A stretch of DNA of 64,000 nucleotides from Bacilliculturomica massiliensis (GTDB lineage Bacteria > Bacillota > Clostridia > Peptostreptococcales > Anaerovoracaceae): contig NZ_LR027602.1 of NCBI RefSeq assembly GCF_900605495.1, forward strand, positions 731,797 to 795,796, read 5' to 3'. A model generated the notes under the pieces. It was not told where the DNA came from. It was given only the letters and a program-made list of their open reading frames with translations, and ran no database searches. Position numbers and translations under genes: made by a program. The stretch's first letter is position 1. Each line of letters begins with the position of its first letter. This document shows positions 54,701 through 62,814 of this stretch, piece by piece.

Positions 54701-57375
54701 GACCTGTCATCGGCGGAATGGGCTTAAACGGTGAAGGCGGCGTGATATCAGGAGGAGCATATTATCTGGAACACCCGCTGACTATCACCGCCGCAGGCGT
54801 CGCCGACAGCCACAGCGGCGTAAAAGAGGTCTGCTATAATCTGGTGACCCAGGGCGTGGTCAAGGTGTCGGGACAGGCAATGACGCTGAAGGACGGCGTC
54901 TGGAGCGCGGTGTGTACCCGGGACTTCGACGGCTGGGTCGAGATATGCGCAGTGGACAACGTAGGAAATACCCAAGTGATAAGTAAAGCGGCCGTCCTCT
55001 CCATGGATTGGGCGCTGATCGATCCGCTGACACAGGAAATAGTGGACGGCGTATTCGGCCCGGGCAACGCGGTGCTGAACACAGGCAGCGGAACTCCTGT
55101 CATCCAACTTCAGGGTGATGTGGAGCTGGACAAAACCATAAAAGCAGGTACGGATGTGATCATCGACCTGAACGGTCACGACATTGCCGGCGCTGACGGC
55201 GCAGAAGGCGAGAACGGTCAGGCTGCGATCACGATCATAGAGGACGGCGTGACCGTAACGATCACGAACAGCGCAAACGCTAACGCAGCCGTTACCGGCG
55301 GCAGCGGCGGAGCGGGAGGAAGCGGCAGTGCCAACGGCGGCAACGGCGGACACGGGGTGGACGCGGGCAGCCACACCGGCTGCAATGTGATCGTTAGCGG
55401 AAATACCACGGTGGCCGGCGGAAACGGCGGTAACGGGTATTCCGGCGGCAACGGGTCGGGAGGAAACGGCGGAAGCGGTGTTTCCAGCGAAGCGGACACA
55501 GCGATCACTATAGAGAGACCGGCCAAGGCTCAGGGCGGAGACGGCGGAAATGCTGCGGGAACCGGCGCGGGCGGCAACGGCGGCGCCGGCGTCGATTCGG
55601 AGACGGGAAATGTCATCGTCAACGGAGGCGGAGCGTCCGGCGGCAACGGCGGAGAAGGCGCCGGCTCGGGCATCGGAGGAAGCGGCGGCAATACGCCCGG
55701 CGGAGACGGCGCCGGAAGTCCCGGCTCGGGCGGTCAGGCCATCGACGGCGGAAGCAGCAGTACGATCAAACAAAATACAGGCAGCGACGGCTACAAAGTC
55801 ACCACTACCATCAATACATCCGGAGCGGCTGCGTTCGCGCCCGCGGGCGAGCTGGCAGCGGCGGCGGTCAGCGAAGCGGACAAGGCGACGGGAGCGGCGA
55901 TGAACATCGAGGTCATCCTCACCATCGTACACAAAACAGATAAGCCCGACCGCAGCATGATCGAAGGGGAAACGGCCCTGGGAGGCATCGCCGCCAATAC
56001 CGTAGGCGCTTACTTCGACATTTCACTGAAGAAAATCGTCACAGACAGTAACGGGCAGTCCGTGGAGACGACCATCAAAACGACTCAGGGGGATCAGGAA
56101 GTGGAGATCACGATCGGTATTCCTCAGGCGATGCAGGGCGGATCGAACTATACCATCATCCGCGTTCACGACGGGAGAGCGGAAGCGCTGCCCGCCAGAC
56201 AGGTGGGAGATAAACTGATCTTCCGTACCAACAGATTCTCGACTTATGCGATCGCCTATACGCAGGCGCCTTCAAAGGCCGTCAGACGGCAGCTGACCAT
56301 CGAGGGCGGAGGCGCAGGCTCTACAGTCTCAGACAGAATGTACGACAGGGATTCTCTGGTCCGAATCGACGCCGGGACGATGAGCGGTCATACCTTCAGC
56401 GGCTGGACCGTCTCGCAGGGCGGAATCACTCTGGCCGATGGGACCAGGAGCGTGACCTACTTTACGATGCCGGATGAAGCGGTGACGCTGGTAGCCGGAT
56501 GGACAGCCAACAGACCCGGCGGAAACGGCGGGTCAGGCGGATCCGGAGGCGGGGGCGGTTCCGCTGCAGAGTCCTCAGACGACGGCAGAGTGAAGGTGGA
56601 GACCGGAAACGGCGGCAAGACAGAGATCAGGAAGAACGCCGACGGCAGCAGTACGTTGACTGTCACGCCCGACGCGGGATTCCGTGTAAAGGACGTTCTG
56701 GTAGATGGAAAGAGCGTGGGATCGGTGACCAGCTATACCTTCCCGGCAGGGGAAAAGAAGTATACGGTCCAGGTGGTATTTGAGAAAGTGGCCATCGGAA
56801 CATTTGCCGATGTGTCGGGCCACTGGGCGGAGGACTATATCCGCTCCATCTGCAGCCAGGGCCTGATGGCTGGAACCGGCGCCGATACCTTTGGTCCGGA
56901 GATCCCCATGAGCAGAGGCATGGTAGTGACAGTTCTGTACAAGCTGGCCGGAAAACCGGAGACGGCGATCGCGGGAAGCGCGTTTAGAGACGTGGCAGCG
57001 GATGCGTATTATGCGGATGCTGTGGCGTGGGCTCAGGAGTCCGGTATCGTCGCGGGCTATGGAAACGGACTTTTCAAGCCGGAGCAGAGCGTGACGAGGC
57101 AGGAATTCGCGCAGATCCTGTTCAGCTATGCCAAGGCGTCGAATATGGATCTGACAGCAGGCGAAGGAGCCGCCGCAGGGGCAGCAGGAGAGCAGTCTCT
57201 GGCAGCCTTTGCAGATGCAGACAGTGTGGCTGGCTGGGCCAGAGAGGCCATGGAGAGTATGGTGGCGCAGGGTGTCATGAGCGGTACTCCACAGAAAGAA
57301 CTGCAGCCCGAGAGAAGCATTGTCCGGGCAGAAGCGGCCAGCATGCTGTACCACTTTGTGGATCTGAAAAAGTAA
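48721..57375 (+). CDS. Giant SLH-anchored Ig-like surface protein
   Basis: 2884 residues. Signal peptide ending near SVRA. An EPDKxxT-type repeat (about 35-100) and a Cys-containing N-terminal region (CQLCREHGA; CADCLACTG) come first. A beta-rich domain (about 500-760), BIG2-like Ig domains (about 1000-1400; VASVDENGKVTAVGSEGTAQ) and repeats of the type KAVQYSINGGADW and TATDKAGNTETVSKAAMI (about 1550-2100) follow. Residues about 2185-2345 are a Gly/Asn collar (GGSGGAGG, GGNGGNG) like PE-PGRS proteins. An InlB-type repeat (FSGWTVSQGG) and three C-terminal SLH motifs (FADVSGHWAEDYI) end the protein. ATG at 48721 follows AAGGAG by 7 bases. Adhesin or S-layer-associated role is likely. Confidence 0.9.
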   Translation: MRKKVREALRVDMRQMRKVVAFVVSICMLAGMTPLSVRAESGGDGASGAGSSAPVAEQAGGPEEIGAANADKIETGGTDKTGTAEPDKSETVEPDKAGTEEPEDAVQAALLAAVTESVAALRKNGVTADWKPDFVDKDGRPTANKPYFDKGWEAYLQLTDESKTAISQADRDYLELCALTVTGEDDECQLCREHGAKAYHQPSVCPYEPANVAEMERLIADEAALQAEMDVQPEKPASFFEKLINNLWNAYNTLVGKVKDIFSVNGRSAEEERIIAHREALTAELQSAETISAGAERLAEAVSAMENTESYIAENGAYIDQVWAQYQALYTEENLLDYIMFTFANWDTASETEAPVFSQGWETLTSVYRARRIAAGDVCADCLACTGMEICHLHDAGLTEECPNRNTLDSIPAELPGPDDKGGAGKADGRTEGPAVSESHESGAGRLLAGLLERATPKAYAAEPEQAFDEGTGTADGPAVIRELPSFFSGALKAASASYLPGMITAPDSTATKSQTIGGTNGEPYKLIVNPNGRISVWFDLGGNGRYDQKQYYGSDANSNGSVLVINGNVYGTDYLGGALIDNGHFAVSNTLTDGGRTVKTVFVNKSGVQVTQYVNLPKGANYINKRWEIINYNASGSISDLRFIHGGDTFFAGSDTGYCYYNRGTRSVYIKKNADSGMMSYIWDGAVPADRYFSGYYYDGKQLAMKGLLNNTAYHTANPGASYVDAGYFLQWDKASLGTGETWTIKSTEGFSLKGDVQIQAPAENTAAPGSLVSYRFTLMNMSDQEKTVDLTADSSNFYSADIRVINGVIKTGSGYRTTVPAMGSRTVIVDCEIPADAPDGTDKITLTGLYDGKTQTGSVTTTVNSEAIGFDRVVVVENKPSDSGSGGVVQTTIYAEINGKNLPTNAEVTLVAKLMKEDGTPTNIEGRVTVTTGSEKVDQIIGVIPLSYVAEAGTVYFAEVSVEKVVRYNGTPGTGTGTEVPVGTVTDAPSGPVTIDPEVAVKSVTNIEFTNGEIDRGESPQGQIKLYKDSTIKLEAVVTPVDATNPELEWSSSDYTVASVDENGKVTAVGSEGTAQITATAKDHSGVSCTVTVKVNVKPERITFDAKDITLEKGKSIELTATVHSESVSLDAGDILLEVQGNGAGTSYLEIGSPIPNGNKATVSVTAKESTPVGYPVEISAVIDKAGVNISDTAAVRVVEALPTGIRITSGEAIESNVAGGQVTVGPGQTIPLGALISPAEAANSMGASDVTWTTDRPDLIALAAAGSQPLGIVAKTAADKTGDATVTVRINGTNYEDTLRISVSTDVTDISVYPGDQKVGQGEKIALAIDFQPVYALPPTVLWSVSGPAVWNGSTGYMTVDADAEPGAKIEVTARTQKDAGDPASVLTAGAVYTVEARVRGLKVTGSGILNIGSAGAQYEVIFDPSGLADDQKEIMWVFDETKLKLEAGCRVTDKAVTFRVLTSAAVGSTAVRVISSVNKDVYGLKSIMLENAPFAYAVEKQAGGAAASSGGFYTEDVKLVTSGMQNIRALLQKVSGSALTVYEEEKDYTAEEFGNLRFGDGTWRVSVKSGLRNDGVITGAETIVLKVDTGAPTLSALTVTGAGATLSGGRVETTGKLTVSAEAKDSSSGVKAVQYSINGGADWIDMAQLGSTSTWQAEISQTFTGTIQVRAQDKAGHDSAELTQPAMITGAAEAPVLEVADSQGQPVADGAWNRIGVTVSARGGSYKEGGLTYTLTHPADTGTPGPDTAMTSAGGVYSVTVSQQGITRIVVTAEDVSGNRATAGAVVRIDGEKPQISNFEVTGPAVREAAGKVYATGQLKISAAIMDGDSGLGQVTAKVTSGSGVGAVELAAPAVTENNGSYSFIFDEEFDGAVWLTATDKAGNTETVSKAAMIASPVKAPTVTLTDAEGTELITAGAWTKGDVTVKVSGPAGQKLMYSAVGAAASEKTDFPSGGLTVTRSGITTLTAIAADVSGAEAETRAVIMIDKVRPVIGGMGLNGEGGVISGGAYYLEHPLTITAAGVADSHSGVKEVCYNLVTQGVVKVSGQAMTLKDGVWSAVCTRDFDGWVEICAVDNVGNTQVISKAAVLSMDWALIDPLTQEIVDGVFGPGNAVLNTGSGTPVIQLQGDVELDKTIKAGTDVIIDLNGHDIAGADGAEGENGQAAITIIEDGVTVTITNSANANAAVTGGSGGAGGSGSANGGNGGHGVDAGSHTGCNVIVSGNTTVAGGNGGNGYSGGNGSGGNGGSGVSSEADTAITIERPAKAQGGDGGNAAGTGAGGNGGAGVDSETGNVIVNGGGASGGNGGEGAGSGIGGSGGNTPGGDGAGSPGSGGQAIDGGSSSTIKQNTGSDGYKVTTTINTSGAAAFAPAGELAAAAVSEADKATGAAMNIEVILTIVHKTDKPDRSMIEGETALGGIAANTVGAYFDISLKKIVTDSNGQSVETTIKTTQGDQEVEITIGIPQAMQGGSNYTIIRVHDGRAEALPARQVGDKLIFRTNRFSTYAIAYTQAPSKAVRRQLTIEGGGAGSTVSDRMYDRDSLVRIDAGTMSGHTFSGWTVSQGGITLADGTRSVTYFTMPDEAVTLVAGWTANRPGGNGGSGGSGGGGGSAAESSDDGRVKVETGNGGKTEIRKNADGSSTLTVTPDAGFRVKDVLVDGKSVGSVTSYTFPAGEKKYTVQVVFEKVAIGTFADVSGHWAEDYIRSICSQGLMAGTGADTFGPEIPMSRGMVVTVLYKLAGKPETAIAGSAFRDVAADAYYADAVAWAQESGIVAGYGNGLFKPEQSVTRQEFAQILFSYAKASNMDLTAGEGAAAGAAGEQSLAAFADADSVAGWAREAMESMVAQGVMSGTPQKELQPERSIVRAEAASMLYHFVDLKK

Positions 57376-57454
57376 AACAGCGATGCAGAAGCAAAGCGTA
57401 CATAATACAGCGGCGCAGAAGCAAAGCAGCGACATCTAAATAACGGCAGCAAAA

Positions 57455-57490
57455 CAGCGCGGCGATCTCCATCGCCGCGCTGTTTGCATG
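57455..57490 (+). terminator. Terminator of the giant SLH gene
   Basis: Perfect 14-bp stem AACAGCGCGGCGAT / ATCGCCGCGCTGTT with loop CTCC, then TTGC; the U-tract is short. Confidence 0.7.
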
Positions 57491-57991
57491 GCCGGGAGAT
57501 TCGGTCATACGCTGTCATCGGTCTCATCAGCTGTAATTGACTGTCATCGGCTATTATCGACGGTCATCAGCTGTCATCAGCTGTCATCGGCCGACCGGGC
57601 GGAAAATTCAGCTGCGACGGTTCTGATTTCCTGCATACACTGCATAGGCCACATACTAATGCATAGTCTACATACCTCCGCGTACCCGCACATCCCCCAT
57701 CGACATCTGCAGAAAGTTCTGCACTGCCGCCGAAGCAAATCTGCCTTAGAACGCGTGAGACAGAGACGGACAGACCAAGGACGGTTTTCGGACGGGAAAC
57801 ATGAATTGCAGGCTGAGAGAGGCGTTTTAGGGGGTCAGAACGGCATGCCAGTTCAAAAGGTCAGCTTACAATACCTATGAAATGTGAGTTGATCCCTGGG
57901 CGGGGAACGAAATAGAGCATTAGGCAGGGAGGGGGGACATATATGTAAGAAATGATGGGCGCGTATGAGCCAGAGTCGGTAGGGCGGGGCG

Positions 57992-58036
57992 GGAGCAAGC
58001 AGGGAAGGAGCAAGCAGGGAAGGAGCAAGCAGGGAA
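57992..58036 (+). repeat. 15-bp tandem repeat, three copies
   Basis: GGAGCAAGCAGGGAA repeated at 57992, 58007 and 58022 without differences. Confidence 0.95.
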
Positions 58037-58241
58037 GGGATGGAAGCGGCAGGAGCATGTTGGGCGGGGCAGGAGCGGGTCGGATGGGGCAGGTGGCAGG
58101 AGGTCCGAGCAGAGCGGGCAGCGACCAGTGGGCCTGAGTAGAGTGGGCAGGCCGGTAGGAGCAGATAGAACCGATCGGGACCGGGAGTGACAGGAACATG
58201 ACTGGAAAATGTGTTATGTTAGGTGGGGACGATACGGCGGA

Positions 58242-58410
58242 TAGGCGAAACGGTAAGAAATTTTTTAATTTCCCTCAAAAAGGACGTTAAAATAGGCGAA
58301 AGGTTATAAAAAAATCATTTATCGCCTATTTTAACGCTGAAATGGCGTGAATCACTGCCGATTAGCACGCTAAATAGGCGAAATTTGTTTTTTTTCATTG
58401 TTTTCACCTA
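58242..58410 (-). repeat. 169-bp three-module palindromic element, copy 3 (inverted)
   Basis: Plus-strand heptamers: TAGGCGA 58242-58248, TCCCTCA 58271-58277, TAGGCGA 58293-58299, TCGCCTA 58322-58328, TAGGCGA 58375-58381, TCACCTA 58404-58410. Interiors are 22 bp; gaps are 15 then 46 bp, the reverse order of copies 1 and 2, so the element lies on the opposite strand. The middle module has a perfect 15-bp stem CGTTAAAATAGGCGA / TCGCCTATTTTAACG. Confidence 0.85.
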
Positions 58411-58903
58411 CGCCCACACAGGGGCATACTGATAATCTCCCGGCGCTATCCAGAGCTCTCTTAAAACCCGTGTGGACAGGAACCTTGTAAACCTTGTACT
58501 ATTGCTTCTGTTTACTTCTGCTGCGATGGCGCGGCAGAAGTCTCAGAGTGTCGGCGTGCAACCGCCCCAGAACCGATGCAGAGCTGACAACGCAGCGGCG
58601 CGGCACCAACACACTACCTGCCCCAGAACAGCCCCGGCGCCCACGCGCAACAGCCCGGCGTCGCGCGCCCCGGCCCCAGAACCGCCCAGCTGCCAACGCG
58701 CCACCTGCGCGCTGCCAACACACCACCGGCGCGCAGGCCAAGTATTGGAATAAAAAGGCTCCAACGGAGCCAGACCGGCCTGCCGGGCTTGCCTTTGACA
58801 CGCCCGATGTGTATTTCAATCCACAGCCTCCCACGGAGCCTGACCAACAACGTTGAAGAAGGGACGCCTTTCAATCAGATTTTGATCTGACCTGAGGTGG
58901 ACG
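58411..58903. other. GC-rich low-complexity stretch upstream of the rnf terminator
   Basis: Open in several frames but the predicted peptides are Pro/Ala/Arg-rich with no ribosome site, so no gene is called. It contains hairpins GGCTCC-AAC-GGAGCC and TCAGAT-TTTG-ATCTGA. Confidence 0.5.
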
Positions 58904-58937
58904 AAAAAAGGGACGCCGCATCTGCGGCGTCCCTTTT
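58904..58937 (-). terminator. Terminator of the rnf operon
   Basis: Perfect 15-bp stem AAAAGGGACGCCGCA / TGCGGCGTCCCTTTT with a 2-base loop, giving TTTTTT on the reverse strand. Plus-strand reading also ends in TTTT. Confidence 0.92.
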
Positions 58938-58964
58938 CAATTTCTATCAGCTCTGGAGAGGAGC

Positions 58965-59990
58965 TTATTCTGCCTTTGCAGCTTCCGGAGCGGCGGCTTC
59001 CGCCGTCTTTGTCTCCGCTTTGGGGGCTTCGGCCGTAGGAGCTTCCGCCTTTGCGGCCTGAGCCTTTTCTTCCGCCTTGGCAGCGGGAGCGTTGGCCGGA
59101 GCCTCTGCTTTTGCCTCAGCCTTCGGAGCCGGAGCAGCCTCAGCCTTCGCGGCCGGAGCAGCCGGTTTGGCAGGAGCCGGCTTTGCGCCGGGCTTGGGAA
59201 TTACGTGAATGATATTTCTCGGACACTTCTTCGCGCACATTCCGCAGTTTTTACATTTTTCCGGATCGATGACCGCGTGGTTGTTTTCCACGTGGATCGC
59301 GTCGAATTTACATTCCTTCTCGCAGATCTTACAGGCGATACAGCCCACTTCGCAGACGCTTCTGGTCACCTTTCCGGTGTCGCAGGAGCTGCAGCCCACG
59401 AATACTCTGGCGGTCTGAGGAACGATCTCGATGAGCTGGTTGGGGCACGCTTTGGCGCAGGCGCCGCAGCCGACGCAGGCGTCTCTGTCCACCACGGCAA
59501 CGCCGTTGCAGACGTGGATCGCGTCGAACTTACAGGCGGCTACGCAGTCGCCGTAACCCATACAGCCGAATTTACATGCACCGTGACCGTTGAAGAACAG
59601 CTTGCTGGCTTCACAGGTCTTGAAGCCCTGATACTCCATGTCTTCTTTGGTCTTCTCAGAGATACCGGAGCAGCGGACACGGGCCACCACAGGAACGGCG
59701 GAACCGGCATCTACGCCCAGGATCTTGGAGATGGCGCTGGATGAGGTGGAGCCGCCGGGAATACACAGAGTCGGGGCAACACCCTTCGGATCGGCAGCCA
59801 GAGCGGCGGCGTAATCGTCGCAGCCGGCGTATCCGCAGGCGCCGCAGTTGGCGCCGGGAAGTACTTCACGGACGGCGACTGCAGTCTCATCTACAGGAAC
59901 TGCCATGAACTTAGCGGCCAGGGTCAGGATAACAGCCGCGATGGCGCCGATTACCACAACCAGTATCACAGGTGTAATAATTGCTGACAT
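58965..59990 (-). CDS. rnfB: Rnf complex subunit B
   Basis: 341 residues. N-terminal membrane helix (TPVILVVVIGAIAAVILTLA) and CGACGYAGCDDYAAAL cluster motif. The ferredoxin part has CVGCGACAKACP, CKICEKECKF and CKNCGMCAKKCP plus CKFGCMGYGDCVAAC. The last 70 residues are an unusual Ala/Lys/Glu/Pro-rich tail (PAPKAEAKAEAPANAPAAKA). RnfB takes electrons from ferredoxin in the ferredoxin:NAD oxidoreductase that pumps Na or protons. ATG at 59990 is chosen because AAGGAGG is 7 to 8 bases upstream; GTG at 59999 is adjacent to it. Confidence 0.95.
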   Translation of the reverse strand: MSAIITPVILVVVIGAIAAVILTLAAKFMAVPVDETAVAVREVLPGANCGACGYAGCDDYAAALAADPKGVAPTLCIPGGSTSSSAISKILGVDAGSAVPVVARVRCSGISEKTKEDMEYQGFKTCEASKLFFNGHGACKFGCMGYGDCVAACKFDAIHVCNGVAVVDRDACVGCGACAKACPNQLIEIVPQTARVFVGCSSCDTGKVTRSVCEVGCIACKICEKECKFDAIHVENNHAVIDPEKCKNCGMCAKKCPRNIIHVIPKPGAKPAPAKPAAPAAKAEAAPAPKAEAKAEAPANAPAAKAEEKAQAAKAEAPTAEAPKAETKTAEAAAPEAAKAE

Positions 59991-60003
59991 TGTTGGCACC
60001 TCC

Positions 60004-60594
60004 TTAACCGAATATGCCGTCGATCATACCCGAGAATCCCATGAAGGCCAGGGACAGGATCGATGCGGCGATCAATGTGGAAGGAACGCCCTTGAAGCAT
60101 TCCGGATAGTCGTTGTACTCGATTCTTCCGCGAACGCCCGCGAACAGTACCATCGCGAGGAGGAAACCGATGCCGGCGCCGAAGGAATTGACGAGAGACG
60201 GTATGAATTTGTAGCTCTCCGTGATGTTCAGCACGCACACGCCTAGAACGGCGCAGTTGGTGGTGATCAGCGGGAGGTAGACGCCCAGGGATTTGTGCAG
60301 GGCAGGCACGTATTTCTTCAGGATGATCTCGACCAGCTGTACCAGAGCCGCGATGACCAGAATAAATACGATGGTCTGCAGATAACCGATCCCGTTGGCG
60401 TCCAGCAGGTAGGTCTGGATCGGCCAGGTAGCCGCCGTGGCCATTACCATAACGAAGGTTACGGCGCAGGACATACCGAAGGCGGAATCCAGCTTTTTGG
60501 ATACGCCCAGGAAGGGGCAGATACCCAGGAACTTAACCAGTACAAAGTTGTTTGCAAGGACAGCTCCCATAATGATGATCAACATTTCTTTCAT
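60004..60594 (-). CDS. rnfA: Rnf complex subunit A
   Basis: 196 residues, six membrane helices, normal length. MLIIIMGAVLANNFVLVKFL and FLGVSKKLDSAFGMS are family hallmarks. RnfA and RnfE form the membrane core with an iron-sulfur centre between them. Its start overlaps the rnfE stop (TAATG). Confidence 0.97.
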   Translation of the reverse strand: MKEMLIIIMGAVLANNFVLVKFLGICPFLGVSKKLDSAFGMSCAVTFVMVMATAATWPIQTYLLDANGIGYLQTIVFILVIAALVQLVEIILKKYVPALHKSLGVYLPLITTNCAVLGVCVLNITESYKFIPSLVNSFGAGIGFLLAMVLFAGVRGRIEYNDYPECFKGVPSTLIAASILSLAFMGFSGMIDGIFG

Positions 60595-61283
60595 TACTGA
60601 GCACCCCCTTCATTGCCCTGTGCCTGACCGCAGGCAGCGGCGGACGGGCAGCCGGCGCAGCCGTTTTCCTTGTTCTTGCTGGGCTTGCCGTTGGTCAGCT
60701 TGTTCACCAGAGCGATGAGACAGCCGAAGGTGAAGAAACCGCCGGGAGCCAGCATGAAGATCGCCATGGGGTCGATGTGGCCTGCCGTGACGGCAATACC
60801 AAAGATGGTGCCGTTTCCGATCAGCTCACGGATGCAGCCCATAGCGGTGAGCGCAAGCGTAAAACCGATGCCCATTCCAACGCCGTCCAGCGCAGAATCT
60901 ATGACAGAATTTTTATTGGCGAACATCTCGGCGCGGCCTAAGATGATACAGTTTACTACGATCAGCGGGATAAAGAGTCCCAGCGCTTTGTCCAGATCCG
61001 GAAGGTAAGCCTTCAAAAGGAACTGAACGACGGTAACGAAGGCGGCGATCACTACGATGTAGCAGGGAATACGCACCTTGTCGGGAATAACATTCTTCAA
61101 GAGTGAGATGAAGACGTTGGAGCAGATCAGTACGACCATAGCGGCAACGCCCATGCCCACGCCGTTGACAGCCTGCGTCGTGACGGCCAGGGTAGGACAG
61201 GTTCCCAGAACCAGTACCAGCACAGGGTTTTCTTTGATGATGCCGTTAGTGAGAATACTCAGCCTGTTCTTCTTTTCTTCCAT
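60594..61283 (-). CDS. rnfE: Rnf complex subunit E
   Basis: 229 residues with six membrane helices (ENPVLVLVLGTCPTLAVTTQ). RnfA-related. A cysteine-bearing C-terminal extension (GCAGCPSAAACGQAQ) follows the last helix. GGAGGTG precedes the ATG, and start and stop codons overlap with both neighbours. Confidence 0.97.
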   Translation of the reverse strand: MEEKKNRLSILTNGIIKENPVLVLVLGTCPTLAVTTQAVNGVGMGVAAMVVLICSNVFISLLKNVIPDKVRIPCYIVVIAAFVTVVQFLLKAYLPDLDKALGLFIPLIVVNCIILGRAEMFANKNSVIDSALDGVGMGIGFTLALTAMGCIRELIGNGTIFGIAVTAGHIDPMAIFMLAPGGFFTFGCLIALVNKLTNGKPSKNKENGCAGCPSAAACGQAQGNEGGAQ

Positions 61284-61849
61284 TACATAGCACCTCCTAA
61301 CTCAGCGAATTGTTGCAGGGCAAGGGTAACGCCGTTGCCGACAGCTTTCGACGTATAGGTCGCGCCGGAGATACCGTCAACGCCGGATACATCGTCCAGT
61401 CCTACAAATTTGTTGGTATGATCGGGAACAGTGGCCTTGGAGCCCAGTCCCGGTGTCTCGTTGGACGCGTCGGTGACCTTTACGCCCACGATTTTTCCGT
61501 CCATATCGACGCCTACCATGGTGATAACGGCGCCGCCAAAGCCCTTGGCGGACACGGTGATGACGTAACCCGCGTCGTTGGTAGCTTTGTAGACTTCCGT
61601 GACCTCTGTGTTGGTCTTCACGAGAGCGGCGTCGGTGGGAACCAGGAAGTCGATCTCCATTGGTTCGAAGCCGTCGGCCTCAGCCAGGACCTCCGCCCGG
61701 GCCGCGTCGGCGTTCTTTTTTGTAATATCGTCGATGATCGGCTTTGTCACCTGATAAGCACCGGCTACGAGGAAGGTAGCGACGAGACAGATGAGCACCA
61801 GAACAACGGTAGGAGCAAAATTCTCTTTAAAACTATTGTTTTTTTCCAT
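61283..61849 (-). CDS. rnfG: Rnf complex subunit G (flavoprotein)
   Basis: 188 residues. One N-terminal membrane helix (TVVLVLICLVATFLVAGAYQ) and an FMN-binding domain outside the membrane. SGATYTSKAV carries the threonine that ApbE flavinylates. It passes electrons within Rnf. Its start overlaps the rnfD stop. Confidence 0.97.
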   Translation of the reverse strand: MEKNNSFKENFAPTVVLVLICLVATFLVAGAYQVTKPIIDDITKKNADAARAEVLAEADGFEPMEIDFLVPTDAALVKTNTEVTEVYKATNDAGYVITVSAKGFGGAVITMVGVDMDGKIVGVKVTDASNETPGLGSKATVPDHTNKFVGLDDVSGVDGISGATYTSKAVGNGVTLALQQFAELGGAM

Positions 61850-62814
61850 TACTGTTCACCGCCTTTCGGCACACCGTTCAGCTTCATTCTCGTCAGCTCG
61901 TCGATGTGCGGAGTCAGGATGTTCATCAGCAGAATGGCGAAGGAAACGCCTTCCGGATAAGAAGAGAACATTCTGATCAGCATGGTCAGAATACCACAGC
62001 CGATACCGAATACGATCTTGCCCTTCGTGGTGATGGGGGAGGTCACGTAGTCGGTAGCCATGAAGATGGCGCCCAGCATCACGCCGCCGGCGCAGATGTG
62101 GAAGATCGGATCCTGTCCCATGAGCAGAGCCATCACGGCCACCGTGGCGATGAAGCATACGGGGATGGTGGGCTCGATGACCTTTCTGATCACCAGGTAA
62201 ACGCCGCCGATGAGCAGGGCCAGGGCGCTGATCTCACCCATGGAACCGCCGATGAAGCCCATGAACATGTCCGCGTTGGAGGGCAGATCCTCCATGGCGC
62301 CTTTCTGCAGGAGTCCCAGAGGAGTGGGGCCGGTAACGGCGTCAGCTCCGCCGGCCAGCTGCATTCTGGTCAGAGGCCAGGTGGTCATGGGTGTGGCGAA
62401 GGAGACGAACAGAACGATACGTCCTACGATAGCGGGATTGGCAAAGTTCTGACCCAGTCCTCCAAAGAGCTGTTTTACGACGACGATGGCCACAAAACAG
62501 CCGATGACGGCCATCCAGATGGGAAGATTGGCCGGCAGGTTAAAACTCAGAAGCACGCCGGTGACTACTGCGCTCAGATCGGAGATCGTCTGAGTGCGTC
62601 CAGTGATCTTGCGGAACGCCCATTCAAATACTACGCTTGCGATCACGCAGGACACGGTGAGCAGCAGAGCTCTCGGCCCAAATACGTAAACGGCCATGAG
62701 AAGGGCCGGCATTAATGCGATGATAACATCCAGCATGATGCGGGATGTGTTGACCGGTGATACTACGTGAGGCGCGGAAGAAACAATTAAGTTTCCGTGT
62801 TTGATCTCGCTCAT
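61849..62814 (-). CDS. rnfD: Rnf complex subunit D
   Basis: 321 residues, about nine or ten membrane helices, NqrB-like. SSAPHVVSPVNTSRIMLDV is the typical start. The likely FMN-attachment segment reads DAVTGPTPLG, with proline where TGATPL-type motifs have alanine. It couples electron flow to ion transport. Its start overlaps the rnfC stop. Confidence 0.96.
   Translation of the reverse strand: MSEIKHGNLIVSSAPHVVSPVNTSRIMLDVIIALMPALLMAVYVFGPRALLLTVSCVIASVVFEWAFRKITGRTQTISDLSAVVTGVLLSFNLPANLPIWMAVIGCFVAIVVVKQLFGGLGQNFANPAIVGRIVLFVSFATPMTTWPLTRMQLAGGADAVTGPTPLGLLQKGAMEDLPSNADMFMGFIGGSMGEISALALLIGGVYLVIRKVIEPTIPVCFIATVAVMALLMGQDPIFHICAGGVMLGAIFMATDYVTSPITTKGKIVFGIGCGILTMLIRMFSSYPEGVSFAILLMNILTPHIDELTRMKLNGVPKGGEQ

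Larger units (their letters stand above)
57376..58241. other. Non-coding repeat-rich island
   Basis: No credible gene. It contains a duplicated GCGCAGAAGCAAAGC-like block (57385-57430), a terminator, degenerate 10-bp CTGTCATCAG/CTGTCATCGG repeats (about 57510-57595), and GGGCGGG/GGAGC-rich low-complexity sequence up to element copy 3. Confidence 0.6.

Noticed and set aside
57488-57880. 130-codon forward frame after the giant SLH gene
   Set aside because: Begins inside a terminator hairpin and reads through short tandem repeats; not gene-like.
58472-58856. Two overlapping Pro/Arg/Ala-rich forward frames
   Set aside because: Low-complexity composition, no ribosome site, several frames open at once; no conserved domain.
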